In this document: positions 17,121 through 26,167 of the stretch, in pieces
Layout: each line of letters opens with the position of its first letter
Numbering within the stretch: the first letter of the stretch is position 1
Origin: Paucimonas lemoignei
Lineage (GTDB): Bacteria > Pseudomonadota > Gammaproteobacteria > Burkholderiales > Burkholderiaceae_D
Direction of reading: 5' to 3'
DNA: 64,000 nt
NCBI RefSeq assembly: GCF_004342585.1
Contig: NZ_SLZQ01000018.1
Location: 1-64,000 of the forward strand
The notes under the pieces: model-generated
What the model was told of the DNA's origin: nothing
Seen by the model: only the letters and a program-made list of their open reading frames with translations
Database searches by the model: none
Program-made: the position numbers and the translations under genes

Positions 17121-18110
17121 TTAAGGAATGAGTACGGCGGCGCCGTCAAATGCACCGTCGCGCAGCGCGTTCAATGCGTCATTGGCACGCGTTAACGGAA
17201 ACGGAATCGGCATCGTCTTCAAGGGTATGTGATCCGCGATCTGGAAAAACGCCCTGCCGTCTTCCCGCGTCAGATTCGCCACCGAGCGCACGGAGCGCTC
17301 TCCCCAAAGGATCGCGTAGGGAAAAGCCGGCAGATCCGACATGTGGATTCCCGCGCATATCACCGTTCCTCCCTTGCGGGTGACAGTCAATGCCTGTGGC
17401 ACCAGTGCCCCGACCGGAGCGAAAATAATGGCTGCGTCCAGTTCGGCCGGCGGCCGGGCATCTGCATTTCCAGCCCAGGTGACACCCAGTGATCGGGCGA
17501 AGTCTTGGGAACGGGAGTCTCCTGGCCGTGTAAAGGCAAAAACCTGTTGTCCACGATGCCGTGCTACCTGGCTGATGATATGTGCCGCCGCGCCAAAGCC
17601 ATAAAAGCCTATTCGTTCGGCATCCCCTGCCATGGCGTAAGCGCGATAGCCGATTAGGCCGGCACATAACAGCGGCGCGACATGCATGTCATCATAGCGC
17701 TCCGGGACATGGAAGCAATAGCGTGCATCCGCGACCAAGTATTCCGCATAGCCACCATCGTGGTCAAATCCCGTGAATCGAATATCGTTGCACAGGTTTT
17801 CATGCTCGGCCAGGCAGAACCGGCAATGACCGCAACTGCCGGCCAGCCACGGCACACCTACCCTGTCATTGATCGCAAATTCCTGTGCAGACGTCCCTCG
17901 CTCCACAACAGTTCCAACGACTTCATGCCCGAGGGTCAGCGGCAAATGGTGCGGCACAAGATCGCCATCCGCTATATGTAAATCGGTACGGCACACTCCG
18001 CAAGCCCGGACCTGAATCAGGATCTCATGCTCTCGCGGAACGGGCAGCACAAGCTTTACGCATGTAAGCGGCTGGCCGACCTGCTCCAGTTGCATGGCTA
18101 CCATATTCAT
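17121..18110 (-). CDS. Zinc-dependent alcohol dehydrogenase (MDR superfamily)
   Basis: 329 residues. The catalytic-zinc signature GHEVVGTVVERG and the structural-zinc cysteines (CGHCRFCLAEHENLC) are present; the first ligand is Cys in CGVCRTDLHIADGD. The NAD(P) Rossmann segment is RIGFYGFGAAAHIISQVARHRG. This is the AdhA-like group that oxidises or reduces short alcohols/aldehydes. It lies 17 bp after mgtA and 21 bp before the patZ-like gene, so all are probably co-transcribed under low-oxygen or stress control. Substrate not determinable. Confidence 0.88.
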   Translation of the reverse strand: MNMVAMQLEQVGQPLTCVKLVLPVPREHEILIQVRACGVCRTDLHIADGDLVPHHLPLTLGHEVVGTVVERGTSAQEFAINDRVGVPWLAGSCGHCRFCLAEHENLCNDIRFTGFDHDGGYAEYLVADARYCFHVPERYDDMHVAPLLCAGLIGYRAYAMAGDAERIGFYGFGAAAHIISQVARHRGQQVFAFTRPGDSRSQDFARSLGVTWAGNADARPPAELDAAIIFAPVGALVPQALTVTRKGGTVICAGIHMSDLPAFPYAILWGERSVRSVANLTREDGRAFFQIADHIPLKTMPIPFPLTRANDALNALRDGAFDGAAVLIP

Positions 18111-18127
18111 CTGCGGCCTCTCACAAT

Positions 18128-20776
18128 TTATTGAACATGAAAAGCAGGTTTCGAAGTCATACTTGGCTCAAAATGCGTGTAAAAGATCTTCTTCGCCACT
18201 TCTACAACGACCAGATACACCAAGACCAACGCCCCGATAACGCCGTAGTACGGCCAGGAAAGACGAACAAACCCGAAATACGCCCCCAAGCTTGATATTG
18301 GAAGAAGTATGGCGATGCCTAAAATCGCTAGTGATATAACGATCAAGCTTGGGTGTGGCCGGCTTTGGAATGAATTTAAGCTCGTGCGTATGATGAAAAT
18401 CACCAGTATCTGAGTTGCCAGGGATTCGACGAACCATCCTGTCTGAAACATTTGCTCGTTTGCATGCATTACATGGAGCAGTAAATAGAAAGTCAGAAAA
18501 TCGAAAAGCGAACTTACTGGCCCCAGGATCAACATAAATTTCAGCAGGAATGACATGTCCCACTTTTGCGGCATGGTCATCTCCCGTTTATCCACTTTAT
18601 CGAAAGGAATGACAGTGCCAGCCAGGTCGTACAAGATATTATTCAGCAGAATTTGCACGGGCAGCATCGGCAGAAATGGCAGGAACAGCACCGCGCCAGC
18701 CATGCTGAACATGTTGCCGAAATTCGAACTGGCACCCATCATGATGTATTTGCGTACATTGCCGAAGGTGCGACGTCCTTCCAATACACCACCGGCTATC
18801 ACGCCCAGGTCCTGCTGAAGCAGGATCAGATCGGCAGCTTCGCGCGCGACGTCGACTGCGGTATCGACAGAAATGCCGACGTCGGCATTGTGAAGCGCAG
18901 GTGCATCATTGATCCCGTCGCCCAGATAGCCGATGACATGTCCATTGGCTTTTAATGCCAGAATTATCCGGTTTTTCTGCATGGGATTGACCCGGCAAAA
19001 CAAGTCAGCCGATTCGACCCGGTTGCGCAGCGTCGCATCATCCATCTGCGCGAGTTCCTGCCCCATGAGCACTCCGGAAACCCGCAACTTCAGCGATTTA
19101 CAAATATATTCCGTTACGAGTTCGCTATCGCCTGTCACAACCTTGACTTTCACGGCATACTGAGCCAGCTTTTCCATCGCGGCCGTCGCGCTGTGTTTGG
19201 GCGGATCCAGGAAGGCCAAAAATCCCATCAGTGTCAGCTCGTCCTCATCTTCCAGCCGGGCATGATCGCGGTCGAGCGGCATCTCCTTGACCGCCACCGC
19301 CAGCGTCCGAAAGCCATCCTTTTCCAGGGAATTCAGCTGACTGTGCACCTGAGCTAGAAGGCCAGCATCCATCGGCACGGCACTAACCTCCAGATGTTCG
19401 GGGTCCAGACAAACCGAGGTGCAATGAGCCAGCACGTCCGATGGCGCGCCTTTCAAAATCAGCCACCGGCGTTCCCCGTCCTGGGCATGATATGCCAGCA
19501 GCACCGACAGGCGGCGCCTTTCGAAGTCAAACGGCACTTCATCAAGTTTCCGCCATCCGGATACATCAATTGATTCATGCGCCAGCACGGCATCTTCCAG
19601 CGGCGTTCGCAGCCCGGATTCAAAGAAACAGTTCAGCCATGCATAGCGCAATACCGTTTCGCTTGATTTGCCATGGATGTCGAGATGGCACTCCAGCCGG
19701 ATACTTCCCTCTGTCAGTGTGCCAGTCTTGTCCGTGCAAAAAACATCGATTGCCCCGAGATCATGAATGGCTGACAGGCGCTTGACCACCACATGATTCC
19801 CGGACAAACGCAAGGCCCCGCGCGAAAGCGTGACAGTAACGATCACGGGCAGTAATTCCGGCGTCAGCCCGACTGCCAGCGCCAACGCAAACATAAATGA
19901 TTCAAGATGCGGCCGTTGCATAATCAGGTTGACTACGACGACAAAGCCAACAAGCATTATGGTAATGCGCAGGATGAGCATGCCGAACTGGCGGATTTCC
20001 CGCTCAAATGCGGTTTCCGCCCTTCGTTCGGTAACGGCCTGTGCCACGTGTCCAATCTCGGTTTGCGAACCGGTCGCGCAAACTAGCACTGTCGCTTGTC
20101 CTGAGATGACACTGGAACCCATAAATACCGCATTTGCGGCATCATGCAATTCATCGGTAGCAGGAACGATGTGGGAATTTTTTTCTACCGGATAGGCTTC
20201 GCCGGTAATTGCCGCCTGCTGGATAAAAAAGTCCTGCGCCGACAACACTCTGCCATCCGCTGGAACCAACTGACCGGCGCGTAGCACCACAATATCGCCC
20301 GGCACAATTAGTCGCGCATCTGTGTCCTGCTCTTTTCCGCCGCGAATTACGGTAGCATGCAGCGCCACGGACTGTTTCAGTTTCTCCGCCGTTCTCTCGG
20401 CACGATGTTCTTGAATAAAGTCGAGCAATACGCTTAGCAATACCATCGTGGCAATGATTGCAGAGCCAACGGCATCGCCTGTGGCGGCAGAAATTGCACC
20501 CGCAAACAATAAAAGCAGGATCAATGGACTATTGAATCTTTGAATGAACTGTAGGAACAGATGGGGACGAGGGTGGTCGCGGAAGCTGTTCAGCCCGAAA
20601 CGTGAAAGCCGTTCTTCTGCTTGAGTAGGCGATAATCCTTCCCGGCTTGTGTCGAGCGCGGCAATGTTTTTATCTAGGGGATAACGCCACCACGGGTGCT
20701 TGCCATCGACAAATTCTCCCCTTCCAAACTCTGAGGAATGACGAGCTATCAAATGTGCTGCTGGCGGAGTTGCCAC
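18128..20776 (-). CDS. mgtA: MgtA-type Mg2+-importing P-type ATPase
   Basis: 882 residues, class P3B. The phosphorylation motif is D349-KTGTLTEG, the actuator loop is ITGEAYPVEK (TGE), and the hinge reads [20 protein letters not shown]. About ten membrane segments. P3B enzymes import Mg2+ with the gradient. The start is GTG 20776 by frame and family alignment; no strong ribosome-binding site is visible, and coupling to the upstream PPOx-fold gene (35 bp away) may help. In this setting, within a stress/low-oxygen operon with adh and patZ genes, it may serve stress survival more than Mg2+ starvation; that is inference. Confidence 0.9.
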   Translation of the reverse strand: MATPPAAHLIARHSSEFGRGEFVDGKHPWWRYPLDKNIAALDTSREGLSPTQAEERLSRFGLNSFRDHPRPHLFLQFIQRFNSPLILLLLFAGAISAATGDAVGSAIIATMVLLSVLLDFIQEHRAERTAEKLKQSVALHATVIRGGKEQDTDARLIVPGDIVVLRAGQLVPADGRVLSAQDFFIQQAAITGEAYPVEKNSHIVPATDELHDAANAVFMGSSVISGQATVLVCATGSQTEIGHVAQAVTERRAETAFEREIRQFGMLILRITIMLVGFVVVVNLIMQRPHLESFMFALALAVGLTPELLPVIVTVTLSRGALRLSGNHVVVKRLSAIHDLGAIDVFCTDKTGTLTEGSIRLECHLDIHGKSSETVLRYAWLNCFFESGLRTPLEDAVLAHESIDVSGWRKLDEVPFDFERRRLSVLLAYHAQDGERRWLILKGAPSDVLAHCTSVCLDPEHLEVSAVPMDAGLLAQVHSQLNSLEKDGFRTLAVAVKEMPLDRDHARLEDEDELTLMGFLAFLDPPKHSATAAMEKLAQYAVKVKVVTGDSELVTEYICKSLKLRVSGVLMGQELAQMDDATLRNRVESADLFCRVNPMQKNRIILALKANGHVIGYLGDGINDAPALHNADVGISVDTAVDVAREAADLILLQQDLGVIAGGVLEGRRTFGNVRKYIMMGASSNFGNMFSMAGAVLFLPFLPMLPVQILLNNILYDLAGTVIPFDKVDKREMTMPQKWDMSFLLKFMLILGPVSSLFDFLTFYLLLHVMHANEQMFQTGWFVESLATQILVIFIIRTSLNSFQSRPHPSLIVISLAILGIAILLPISSLGAYFGFVRLSWPYYGVIGALVLVYLVVVEVAKKIFYTHFEPSMTSKPAFHVQ

Positions 20777-20811
20777 GGTTATTGCTGCACCGGCGAGGGC
20801 ATTTACGCGAT

Positions 20812-21261
20812 TTATGCCTTAATCGTTTCCGTGTGGCCAAAACCTTTCGTATAGTCCAACATAGAAATCACTTGAGGACGAATCTTGAGGAAAGCCACTT
20901 GGTCTTTTTGGCCGGTCTCGGCCCATTCAACGGCTTCTGGAAAGCGCGCAAGCAGGCAATCGATCGCTTGCTGAATATCCCGGGGATCACTTACCACCTC
21001 TGCAATGCCACCTATCGACAATCCTTTAATCTCACTCCAGTTTTTATATGCGTTATTGATCGTCAGCGACACCTTATTGTTTTGGCGAATATTCTGCGCT
21101 TTCTGGCTATTCTTTCCTACGCCTACATACAGTGTTAGGCCGTCATAGGCGAAACTCACTGTCGTCGCCTGAGGATACCCGTCTGGACGGATCGTCGCCA
21201 GAGTCAAATCATTGGCATTCGCCATGACATTCATGATGAAATCCTTATTGGCCTGATCCAT
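20812..21261 (-). CDS. Pyridoxamine-5'-phosphate-oxidase-fold (PPOx) protein
   Basis: 149 residues from ATG 21261, which has GAGGAG upstream; the frame is open to 21303. The split-barrel FMN-binding fold is recognisable from MANANDLTLATIRPDGYPQATTVSFAYDGLTLYVG and the later ISMLDYTKGFGHTE tail. Members bind FMN, F420 or haem; many are small stress proteins rather than true vitamin B6 enzymes. Probable first gene of the operon with mgtA, adh and the patZ-like gene. Shares the intergenic region with the divergent formate dehydrogenase operon, which carries an FNR-like box. Confidence 0.8.
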   Translation of the reverse strand: MDQANKDFIMNVMANANDLTLATIRPDGYPQATTVSFAYDGLTLYVGVGKNSQKAQNIRQNNKVSLTINNAYKNWSEIKGLSIGGIAEVVSDPRDIQQAIDCLLARFPEAVEWAETGQKDQVAFLKIRPQVISMLDYTKGFGHTETIKA

Positions 21262-21368
21262 TGCAACTCTCCTCATCCAAATTAAATGTCTGTCGACATC
21301 CAAAGTCTGACCCTACACAATCCATTTTCGGACGCAGATTTTTTTCTGATGAGAGAGCAGAATCGACC

Positions 21369-21382
21369 TTGATACGCGTCAA
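21369..21382. promoter_or_regulatory. FNR/Anr-like box between PPOx and formate dehydrogenase operons
   Basis: TTGAT-ACGC-GTCAA matches the FNR/Anr consensus TTGAT-N4-ATCAA at 9 of 10 positions. It lies 71-84 bp upstream of the formate dehydrogenase beta start and could serve either direction. A -10-like TATTAA at 21401-21406 is a little too close for a perfect class-II layout. Confidence 0.65.
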
Positions 21383-21452
21383 GCGAAGAACCTTCCCGTC
21401 TATTAAGCTTTTTCTATCGATCCTTTCCTAGCCCGAAGTCGAAGGAAATGCG

Positions 21453-22919
21453 ATGGCACCTTTAGCTGCGCAGCGCCATGCTGCAAATGGCAGCTACTAT
21501 CACCTGAGCCAAGTTGCGCTCGTCGGCCATGCATGCGAGGGCATGGCTTGCTTTGCAGCACGGAAGGATAATCCGCAATGCTGGGATCAGGCTCACGCCC
21601 GCATGCCCCCTGTATTTTGTCTGGGCCAATGCTATCAAGCACCTGCAGTTTTCGGTAACGATGTCAAACCCAACGTTGCTGCATTCGCACGTCAGCATGT
21701 ACTCTTAGGCAATTTACTCAAAGGTGGTGCACGCCGCCTTGAAACCTATGTGGAGAACGGCGGCGGGATCGCGCTACGCCATGCAATTGCCATGCCGCAT
21801 ACGGACCTGATTAGCGTGATTGCAGCTTCAGGCTTGCGGGGACGAGGCGGCGCCGGATTCCCGACAGGCCGCAAATGGGCGACAGTTGCTGCTGCAGGCG
21901 CATCACGAAAGTACGTCGTCGCCAATGCCGATGAGGGCGATCCTGGTGCCTTCAGCGACCGCCTGCTGATGGAGGATGATCCTTTCCTCCTGATTGAAGC
22001 CATGCTGGTCGCCGCTATCGCTGTCGGTGCCGAACACGGCTATATTTATCTGCGGAAGGAATACCCAGGCGCGCTGGCAAGCCTGCGTATGGCGCTGCAA
22101 GAGGCTTATCAGGCCGGATGGCTTGGCCCATCTGTGCTGGACACATCGCATCGCTTTGAACTCGAACTTGTTATCGGCCAGGGAAGTTATGTGTGCGGAG
22201 AAGAAACCGCAATGCTGAACTCCATTGAAGGCAAGCGCCCGGAAGTCCGCGTACGCCCACCACAGATCACGGAACATGGCTTGTTCAGTGCCCCTACATT
22301 GGTTAACAACGTGGAGACGCTATGCGCCGTGCCGTGGATCGTGACGCATGGCGCGCAAGCGTACGCGGAGCTGGGTACGCCCGCTAGCCGCGGCACCAAG
22401 CTGGTTTCGCTCAACTCGCTTTTCCGGCGTCCGGGCTTGTATGAAGTGGAATTCGGCACGCCCTTGCGGCAAATCGTCGAGCAAGTCGGTGGCGGAATGA
22501 AGCGCGGTCGACTGCTGGGCATCATGGTCGGTGGCCCCCTCGCCGGCCTCGTGCCGCCCGCCTTGCTGGACACGCCGTTCGCTTACGAGGAAATGCAAAG
22601 TATAGGTTGCGCAGTAGGACATGGCGGCATGATTGCCTTTGCCGACGATACGTCTATCTCGGAATTGCTGGCCGAGGTATTCCGCTTCGGCGCCCTGGAA
22701 TCATGCGGCAAGTGCACGCCCTGCCATCTAGGCAGTCCGGAACTGGCGGCCATGTGGCAAGCGGTGCTGAATGGCCAGCGGATCAGCCGGCAGCGCTGGC
22801 ATGCCCTCGTGGATGCGTTAGCAGAGTCCAGCCTGTGCGGGCATGGCAGAGGCCTGGCGGAGTTTGCTCGTGCCATCGAGCGCCATTATCCACAGGAGGT
22901 GGCCCGATGCTTCGCGTAA
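21453..22919 (+). CDS. NAD-dependent formate dehydrogenase beta subunit (NuoF-like, with short NuoE-like N-terminus)
   Basis: 488 residues. Residues 1-95 are a shortened thioredoxin-like [2Fe-2S] domain with C28-x4-C33 (CEGMAC) and C56-x3-C60 (CLGQC), as in NuoE/FdsG. The rest is NuoF-like: the NADH/FMN region GRGGAGFPTGRKW and NADEGDPGAFSDRLLMEDDPF, and the [4Fe-4S] ligands in ESCGKCTPC plus the later CGHG. Accepts electrons from the alpha subunit and reduces NAD+. The usual separate gamma gene (fdsG) is absent, and its role seems taken by the fused N-terminus. Start ATG 21453 has a GAAGGAA site. Overlaps the alpha gene by 13 bp. Confidence 0.85.
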   Translation: MAPLAAQRHAANGSYYHLSQVALVGHACEGMACFAARKDNPQCWDQAHARMPPVFCLGQCYQAPAVFGNDVKPNVAAFARQHVLLGNLLKGGARRLETYVENGGGIALRHAIAMPHTDLISVIAASGLRGRGGAGFPTGRKWATVAAAGASRKYVVANADEGDPGAFSDRLLMEDDPFLLIEAMLVAAIAVGAEHGYIYLRKEYPGALASLRMALQEAYQAGWLGPSVLDTSHRFELELVIGQGSYVCGEETAMLNSIEGKRPEVRVRPPQITEHGLFSAPTLVNNVETLCAVPWIVTHGAQAYAELGTPASRGTKLVSLNSLFRRPGLYEVEFGTPLRQIVEQVGGGMKRGRLLGIMVGGPLAGLVPPALLDTPFAYEEMQSIGCAVGHGGMIAFADDTSISELLAEVFRFGALESCGKCTPCHLGSPELAAMWQAVLNGQRISRQRWHALVDALAESSLCGHGRGLAEFARAIERHYPQEVARCFA

Positions 22920-25573
22920 CGCTGAATGGCGTACAAGTCGAATGCGCTTACGATTCCACGGTGCTGCAAGTGCTCCGCGCAAATGGCTGCGATGTCCCTG
23001 CGCTTTGCCATGACGACCGGCTCAAGCCTGTTGGCGCCTGCCGCCTGTGCATGGTGGAGATCGAAGGAGAGCCGCGCCCGGTGGCCAGCTGTACTACCCT
23101 GCCGGCAGAGGGCATGGTGATACTCACTGACACTCCCGCCCTGCGCTCGCTACGCAGCACCAATCTATCGCTGCTCGCCACCCATTACCCCGTCGACGCG
23201 GTCCAGCGCGATCCGGCCCATCCTTTCCATCGCCTGCTGGATGAATACGGGGTGCTACCCGGCAATCAGCCCCGTGATTTCCTGTTTCATGACGCCAGTC
23301 ACCCATACCTTGGCGTCGACATGGACCGCTGCATCAGCTGTTACCGTTGCGCACGGATCTGCGACGAAGTGCAAGGCCAGTTCGTCTGGTGGGCATGGGA
23401 ACGCGGGGCGCGAACCCATCTCGCTCCGGACGGCGATACCCTGCTCGACGGCGGCTGCGTTTCCTGTGGCGCCTGTGTCGATAGCTGTCCAAGCGGGGCG
23501 CTGTTCGACAAACGCAGCACGAAGCCCGAACGCTGGACCCGCAGCACCTGTGTATATTGCGGCGTTGGTTGCCAGATGGATGTCGGCAGCAGCAATGGCC
23601 GGGTGGTGCAAGTGCGTCCGGCCGCCAGTCCGGTCAACCGCGGACACCTTTGTGTCAAGGGGCGATATGCCTTCGAATTCAATCACGCTGAAGATCGCGT
23701 GACGACACCTTTGCTTCGTCAGGATGGAAAATGGCATGCCGTCAGCTGGGATGAGGCGCTCGATTACACAGCCGGCAAATTACAGGAAATAGCGGCTCGC
23801 GATGGTTCCGATGCCATCGGCGTGCTCGGTTCGGCGCGCGCCACCAATGAAGAAAATTACCTGGCACAGAAATTTGCCCGCGTGGTGCTGAGAACGAACA
23901 ATGTCGATTGCTGTGCCCGGGTCTGCCATACGCCATCGGCCAAGGCATTGAAGACCATGCTGGGCACCGGCGCGGCGACCAATTCGTTTGACGATATCGA
24001 GCGTACCAAGCTCTTCCTCCTATGCGGCTGCAATCCGACCGAAAACCACCCGATCGTCGGGGCACGCATCAAGCAAGCAGTCCGGAATGGCGCCCAGCTG
24101 ATCGTGATCGATCCGCGCCGAATCGAGCTGGCAGACTATGCGACACTGCATTTACCCGTCCGTATCGGCCAGAACATCGCGCTGTTCAATGCCATGGCGG
24201 CCACAATCATCGATGAAGGCTTGCTGGACCATGGCTTTGCCGCCGACCGGGTCGAAGGATTGGCGCAGTTCGTTGAATTCATCCGTGACTATGCCCCGGA
24301 AAAAGTGGCTGATGCCTGCGGAATTCCTGCCGACTTGATCCGCTCGGCCGCCCGTCTCTATGCCAAGGCGAAACCCGCCATGTGCTTTCATGGGCTGGGC
24401 GTAACCGAACATACGCAAGGCACGGAAGGCGTGATGACGCTGATTAATCTGGCGCTTTTGACTGGGAATCTCGGCAAGGCGGGCGCCGGTATCAATCCCT
24501 TGCGCGGACAAAACAATGTCCAGGGCGCGGCTCAGATGGGCTGCGACCCAAATTCACTCACTGGCGCCCAGTCCATTTCAGAAGCTCGCACCAGATTTGA
24601 AGCAATCTGGCGCGCGCCGGTTCCACAAAATCGCGGCCTTGATCTGATGGCAATGATGGATGCAGCTGCGGCGGGAAGCTTCACGGCCCTGTGGGCATTC
24701 GGCTATGACGTCTATCTCTCGCTGGCAAATGTCAACCAGACCGGCAAGGCGCTGGAGAAATTGGATTTGGTGATTATCCAGGACTTGTTCATGAATCAGA
24801 CTGCGCGCGCTTTCGGCCATGTCTTCCTGCCGGCCGCCAGCGTGTTCGAAAAGGACGGCACCTTCATGAATTCGGACCGGCGCGTGCAACGCGTGCGCCA
24901 GTCCGTTGCGCCGCCAGGCGATACCAGGCCGGATTGGTGGATCATCCAGCAGTTGGCTGCACGCATGGGTCACGCGTCGCAATTCTCGTTCGATAGCCCG
25001 CAAAGCATCTGGAATGAAGTCAGATCGGTCTGGCCAGCCGGTGCCGGACTATCCTATTCCCGCCTGGAGCGCGAGAGCATCAACTGGCCCTGCCCCGATG
25101 AAAGCCATTCCGGCACCCCTTTCTTGCATGCCGGGAGGTTTGCAATTGGACAACGTGCGTCACTGGCCTGCATCCCTGTCATGCCGACTGCCGAGCAGCG
25201 AGACGCAAATTATCCATTTATGCTCACCACAGGCCGGACACTGACACATTTCAATGCCGGCACGATGACTTACCGAACGCCGAACACGCAATTGCAGGCG
25301 TCGGATGTCCTGGACATGGCGACAAGCGATGCGCAGCGGCTAGGCTTTCACGATGGCGAACCGGTGCAGTTAAGCAGCCGCTACGGCAGCACCATTCTGC
25401 CACTACGGCTGTCCGAGGCCATACAACCTGGTGAACTGTTCACCAGTTTTCATCACCCCGACCAGCTGATCAACTGCGTGACTTCCCCCTACCGTGATCG
25501 GATCGTCAAGTCGCCGGAATACAAAGTGACAGCAGTGCAGGTTGCGCATCTACCGCAAAACATTAACGGCTAG
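22907..25573 (+). CDS. fdhF: Formate dehydrogenase alpha subunit (molybdopterin/Fe-S)
   Basis: 888 residues from ATG 22907, which has AGGAGG upstream; the frame is open further 5' but inside the beta gene. Domain order: a [2Fe-2S] ferredoxin domain (CHDDRLKPVGACRLC); a NuoG-like region; two [4Fe-4S] motifs (CISCYRCARIC, CVSCGACVDSC); the molybdopterin [4Fe-4S] motif (CVYCGVGC); and the Mo-bis-MGD catalytic domain with C340-H341 (ARVCHTPSA), the cysteine form of the formate dehydrogenase active site. It closes with the dinucleotide-binding C-terminal domain. Oxidises formate to CO2 and passes electrons to the beta subunit. No fdhD- or fdsD-like gene follows, unlike usual fds operons. Confidence 0.9.
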   Translation: MLRVTLNGVQVECAYDSTVLQVLRANGCDVPALCHDDRLKPVGACRLCMVEIEGEPRPVASCTTLPAEGMVILTDTPALRSLRSTNLSLLATHYPVDAVQRDPAHPFHRLLDEYGVLPGNQPRDFLFHDASHPYLGVDMDRCISCYRCARICDEVQGQFVWWAWERGARTHLAPDGDTLLDGGCVSCGACVDSCPSGALFDKRSTKPERWTRSTCVYCGVGCQMDVGSSNGRVVQVRPAASPVNRGHLCVKGRYAFEFNHAEDRVTTPLLRQDGKWHAVSWDEALDYTAGKLQEIAARDGSDAIGVLGSARATNEENYLAQKFARVVLRTNNVDCCARVCHTPSAKALKTMLGTGAATNSFDDIERTKLFLLCGCNPTENHPIVGARIKQAVRNGAQLIVIDPRRIELADYATLHLPVRIGQNIALFNAMAATIIDEGLLDHGFAADRVEGLAQFVEFIRDYAPEKVADACGIPADLIRSAARLYAKAKPAMCFHGLGVTEHTQGTEGVMTLINLALLTGNLGKAGAGINPLRGQNNVQGAAQMGCDPNSLTGAQSISEARTRFEAIWRAPVPQNRGLDLMAMMDAAAAGSFTALWAFGYDVYLSLANVNQTGKALEKLDLVIIQDLFMNQTARAFGHVFLPAASVFEKDGTFMNSDRRVQRVRQSVAPPGDTRPDWWIIQQLAARMGHASQFSFDSPQSIWNEVRSVWPAGAGLSYSRLERESINWPCPDESHSGTPFLHAGRFAIGQRASLACIPVMPTAEQRDANYPFMLTTGRTLTHFNAGTMTYRTPNTQLQASDVLDMATSDAQRLGFHDGEPVQLSSRYGSTILPLRLSEAIQPGELFTSFHHPDQLINCVTSPYRDRIVKSPEYKVTAVQVAHLPQNING

Positions 25574-25590
25574 CCGACATTGCTTTGTCG

Positions 25591-25604
25591 CTGACCTATA
25601 TCAA
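25591..25604. promoter_or_regulatory. FNR/Anr-like box upstream of the CBS-domain gene
   Basis: CTGAC-CTAT-ATCAA differs from TTGAT-N4-ATCAA at two positions and shares the inner GACCTATATCAA with the box at 32233. It lies 61-74 bp before the CBS protein start, in the short gap after the formate dehydrogenase operon, and could give the stress genes their own low-oxygen promoter. Confidence 0.5.
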
Positions 25605-25664
25605 CCAGTTTCGGCCTATTCGGCACAAACTGGCATTTTCCTCACCCATTCCATGGAGGCGATC

Positions 25665-26126
25665 ATGGGCGAGTCAATGAATGCCGGAGAAATTTGTAAT
25701 CGCGTTGTAGTGTTTGCGACGGAAGACATGACGTTAAAGGAAGCCGCGGATCTGATGCGTACCGAACATGTCGGCAGCCTGGTAGTCGTACGGGAAGCTG
25801 ACATCGGCCGCATTGTCATTGGCATGCTGACCGATCGCGACATTGCGATCGTTGCCATGGCAAGGGAATTTGATCCACAGACATTGCGCGTTGGCGACAT
25901 CATGAGCACGGATTTGGTAACGGCCCGGGAAGAAGACTCCATCAACGATATTCTGTCCATGATGCGCGTTCATGGAGTCCGCCGTGTACCAGTTACGTCA
26001 GAGAACGGTGTGCTGATCGGCATTGTCACGCTAGACGATATGCTGGACATCCTGGCCGAAGAAATGCGCGGCTTTGTCCAAGCCATCAAAGGCGCGCAAA
26101 AACATGAGCGGCGCGTCCGGGTATAA
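25665..26126 (+). CDS. Tandem CBS-domain protein
   Basis: 153 residues from ATG 25665, with GGAGG six bases upstream. Two CBS motifs fill the protein: DMTLKEAADLMRTEHVGSLVVV...GMLTDRDIAIVA and ARREDS-type second repeat with VHGVRRVPVTSENGVLIGIVTLDDML. Stand-alone CBS pairs bind adenine nucleotides and report energy state to partners. Similar proteins accompany universal stress proteins in low-oxygen regulons. It is followed 41 bp later by the universal stress protein gene and probably shares its transcript. Confidence 0.88.
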   Translation: MGESMNAGEICNRVVVFATEDMTLKEAADLMRTEHVGSLVVVREADIGRIVIGMLTDRDIAIVAMAREFDPQTLRVGDIMSTDLVTAREEDSINDILSMMRVHGVRRVPVTSENGVLIGIVTLDDMLDILAEEMRGFVQAIKGAQKHERRVRV

Positions 26127-26167
26127 ACGCACGCCGGCGCAGAATCACTGGTTCAATGGAGGCCGCC

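Noticed and set aside
22607-22906. N-terminal 100-residue extension of the formate dehydrogenase alpha frame
   Set aside because: It lies wholly inside the beta gene in another frame; the ATG at 22907 has AGGAGG and starts the ferredoxin domain.
23241-23737. Long alternative frames inside formate dehydrogenase alpha
   Set aside because: GC-rich shadow frames of a strongly conserved gene; no independent signals.
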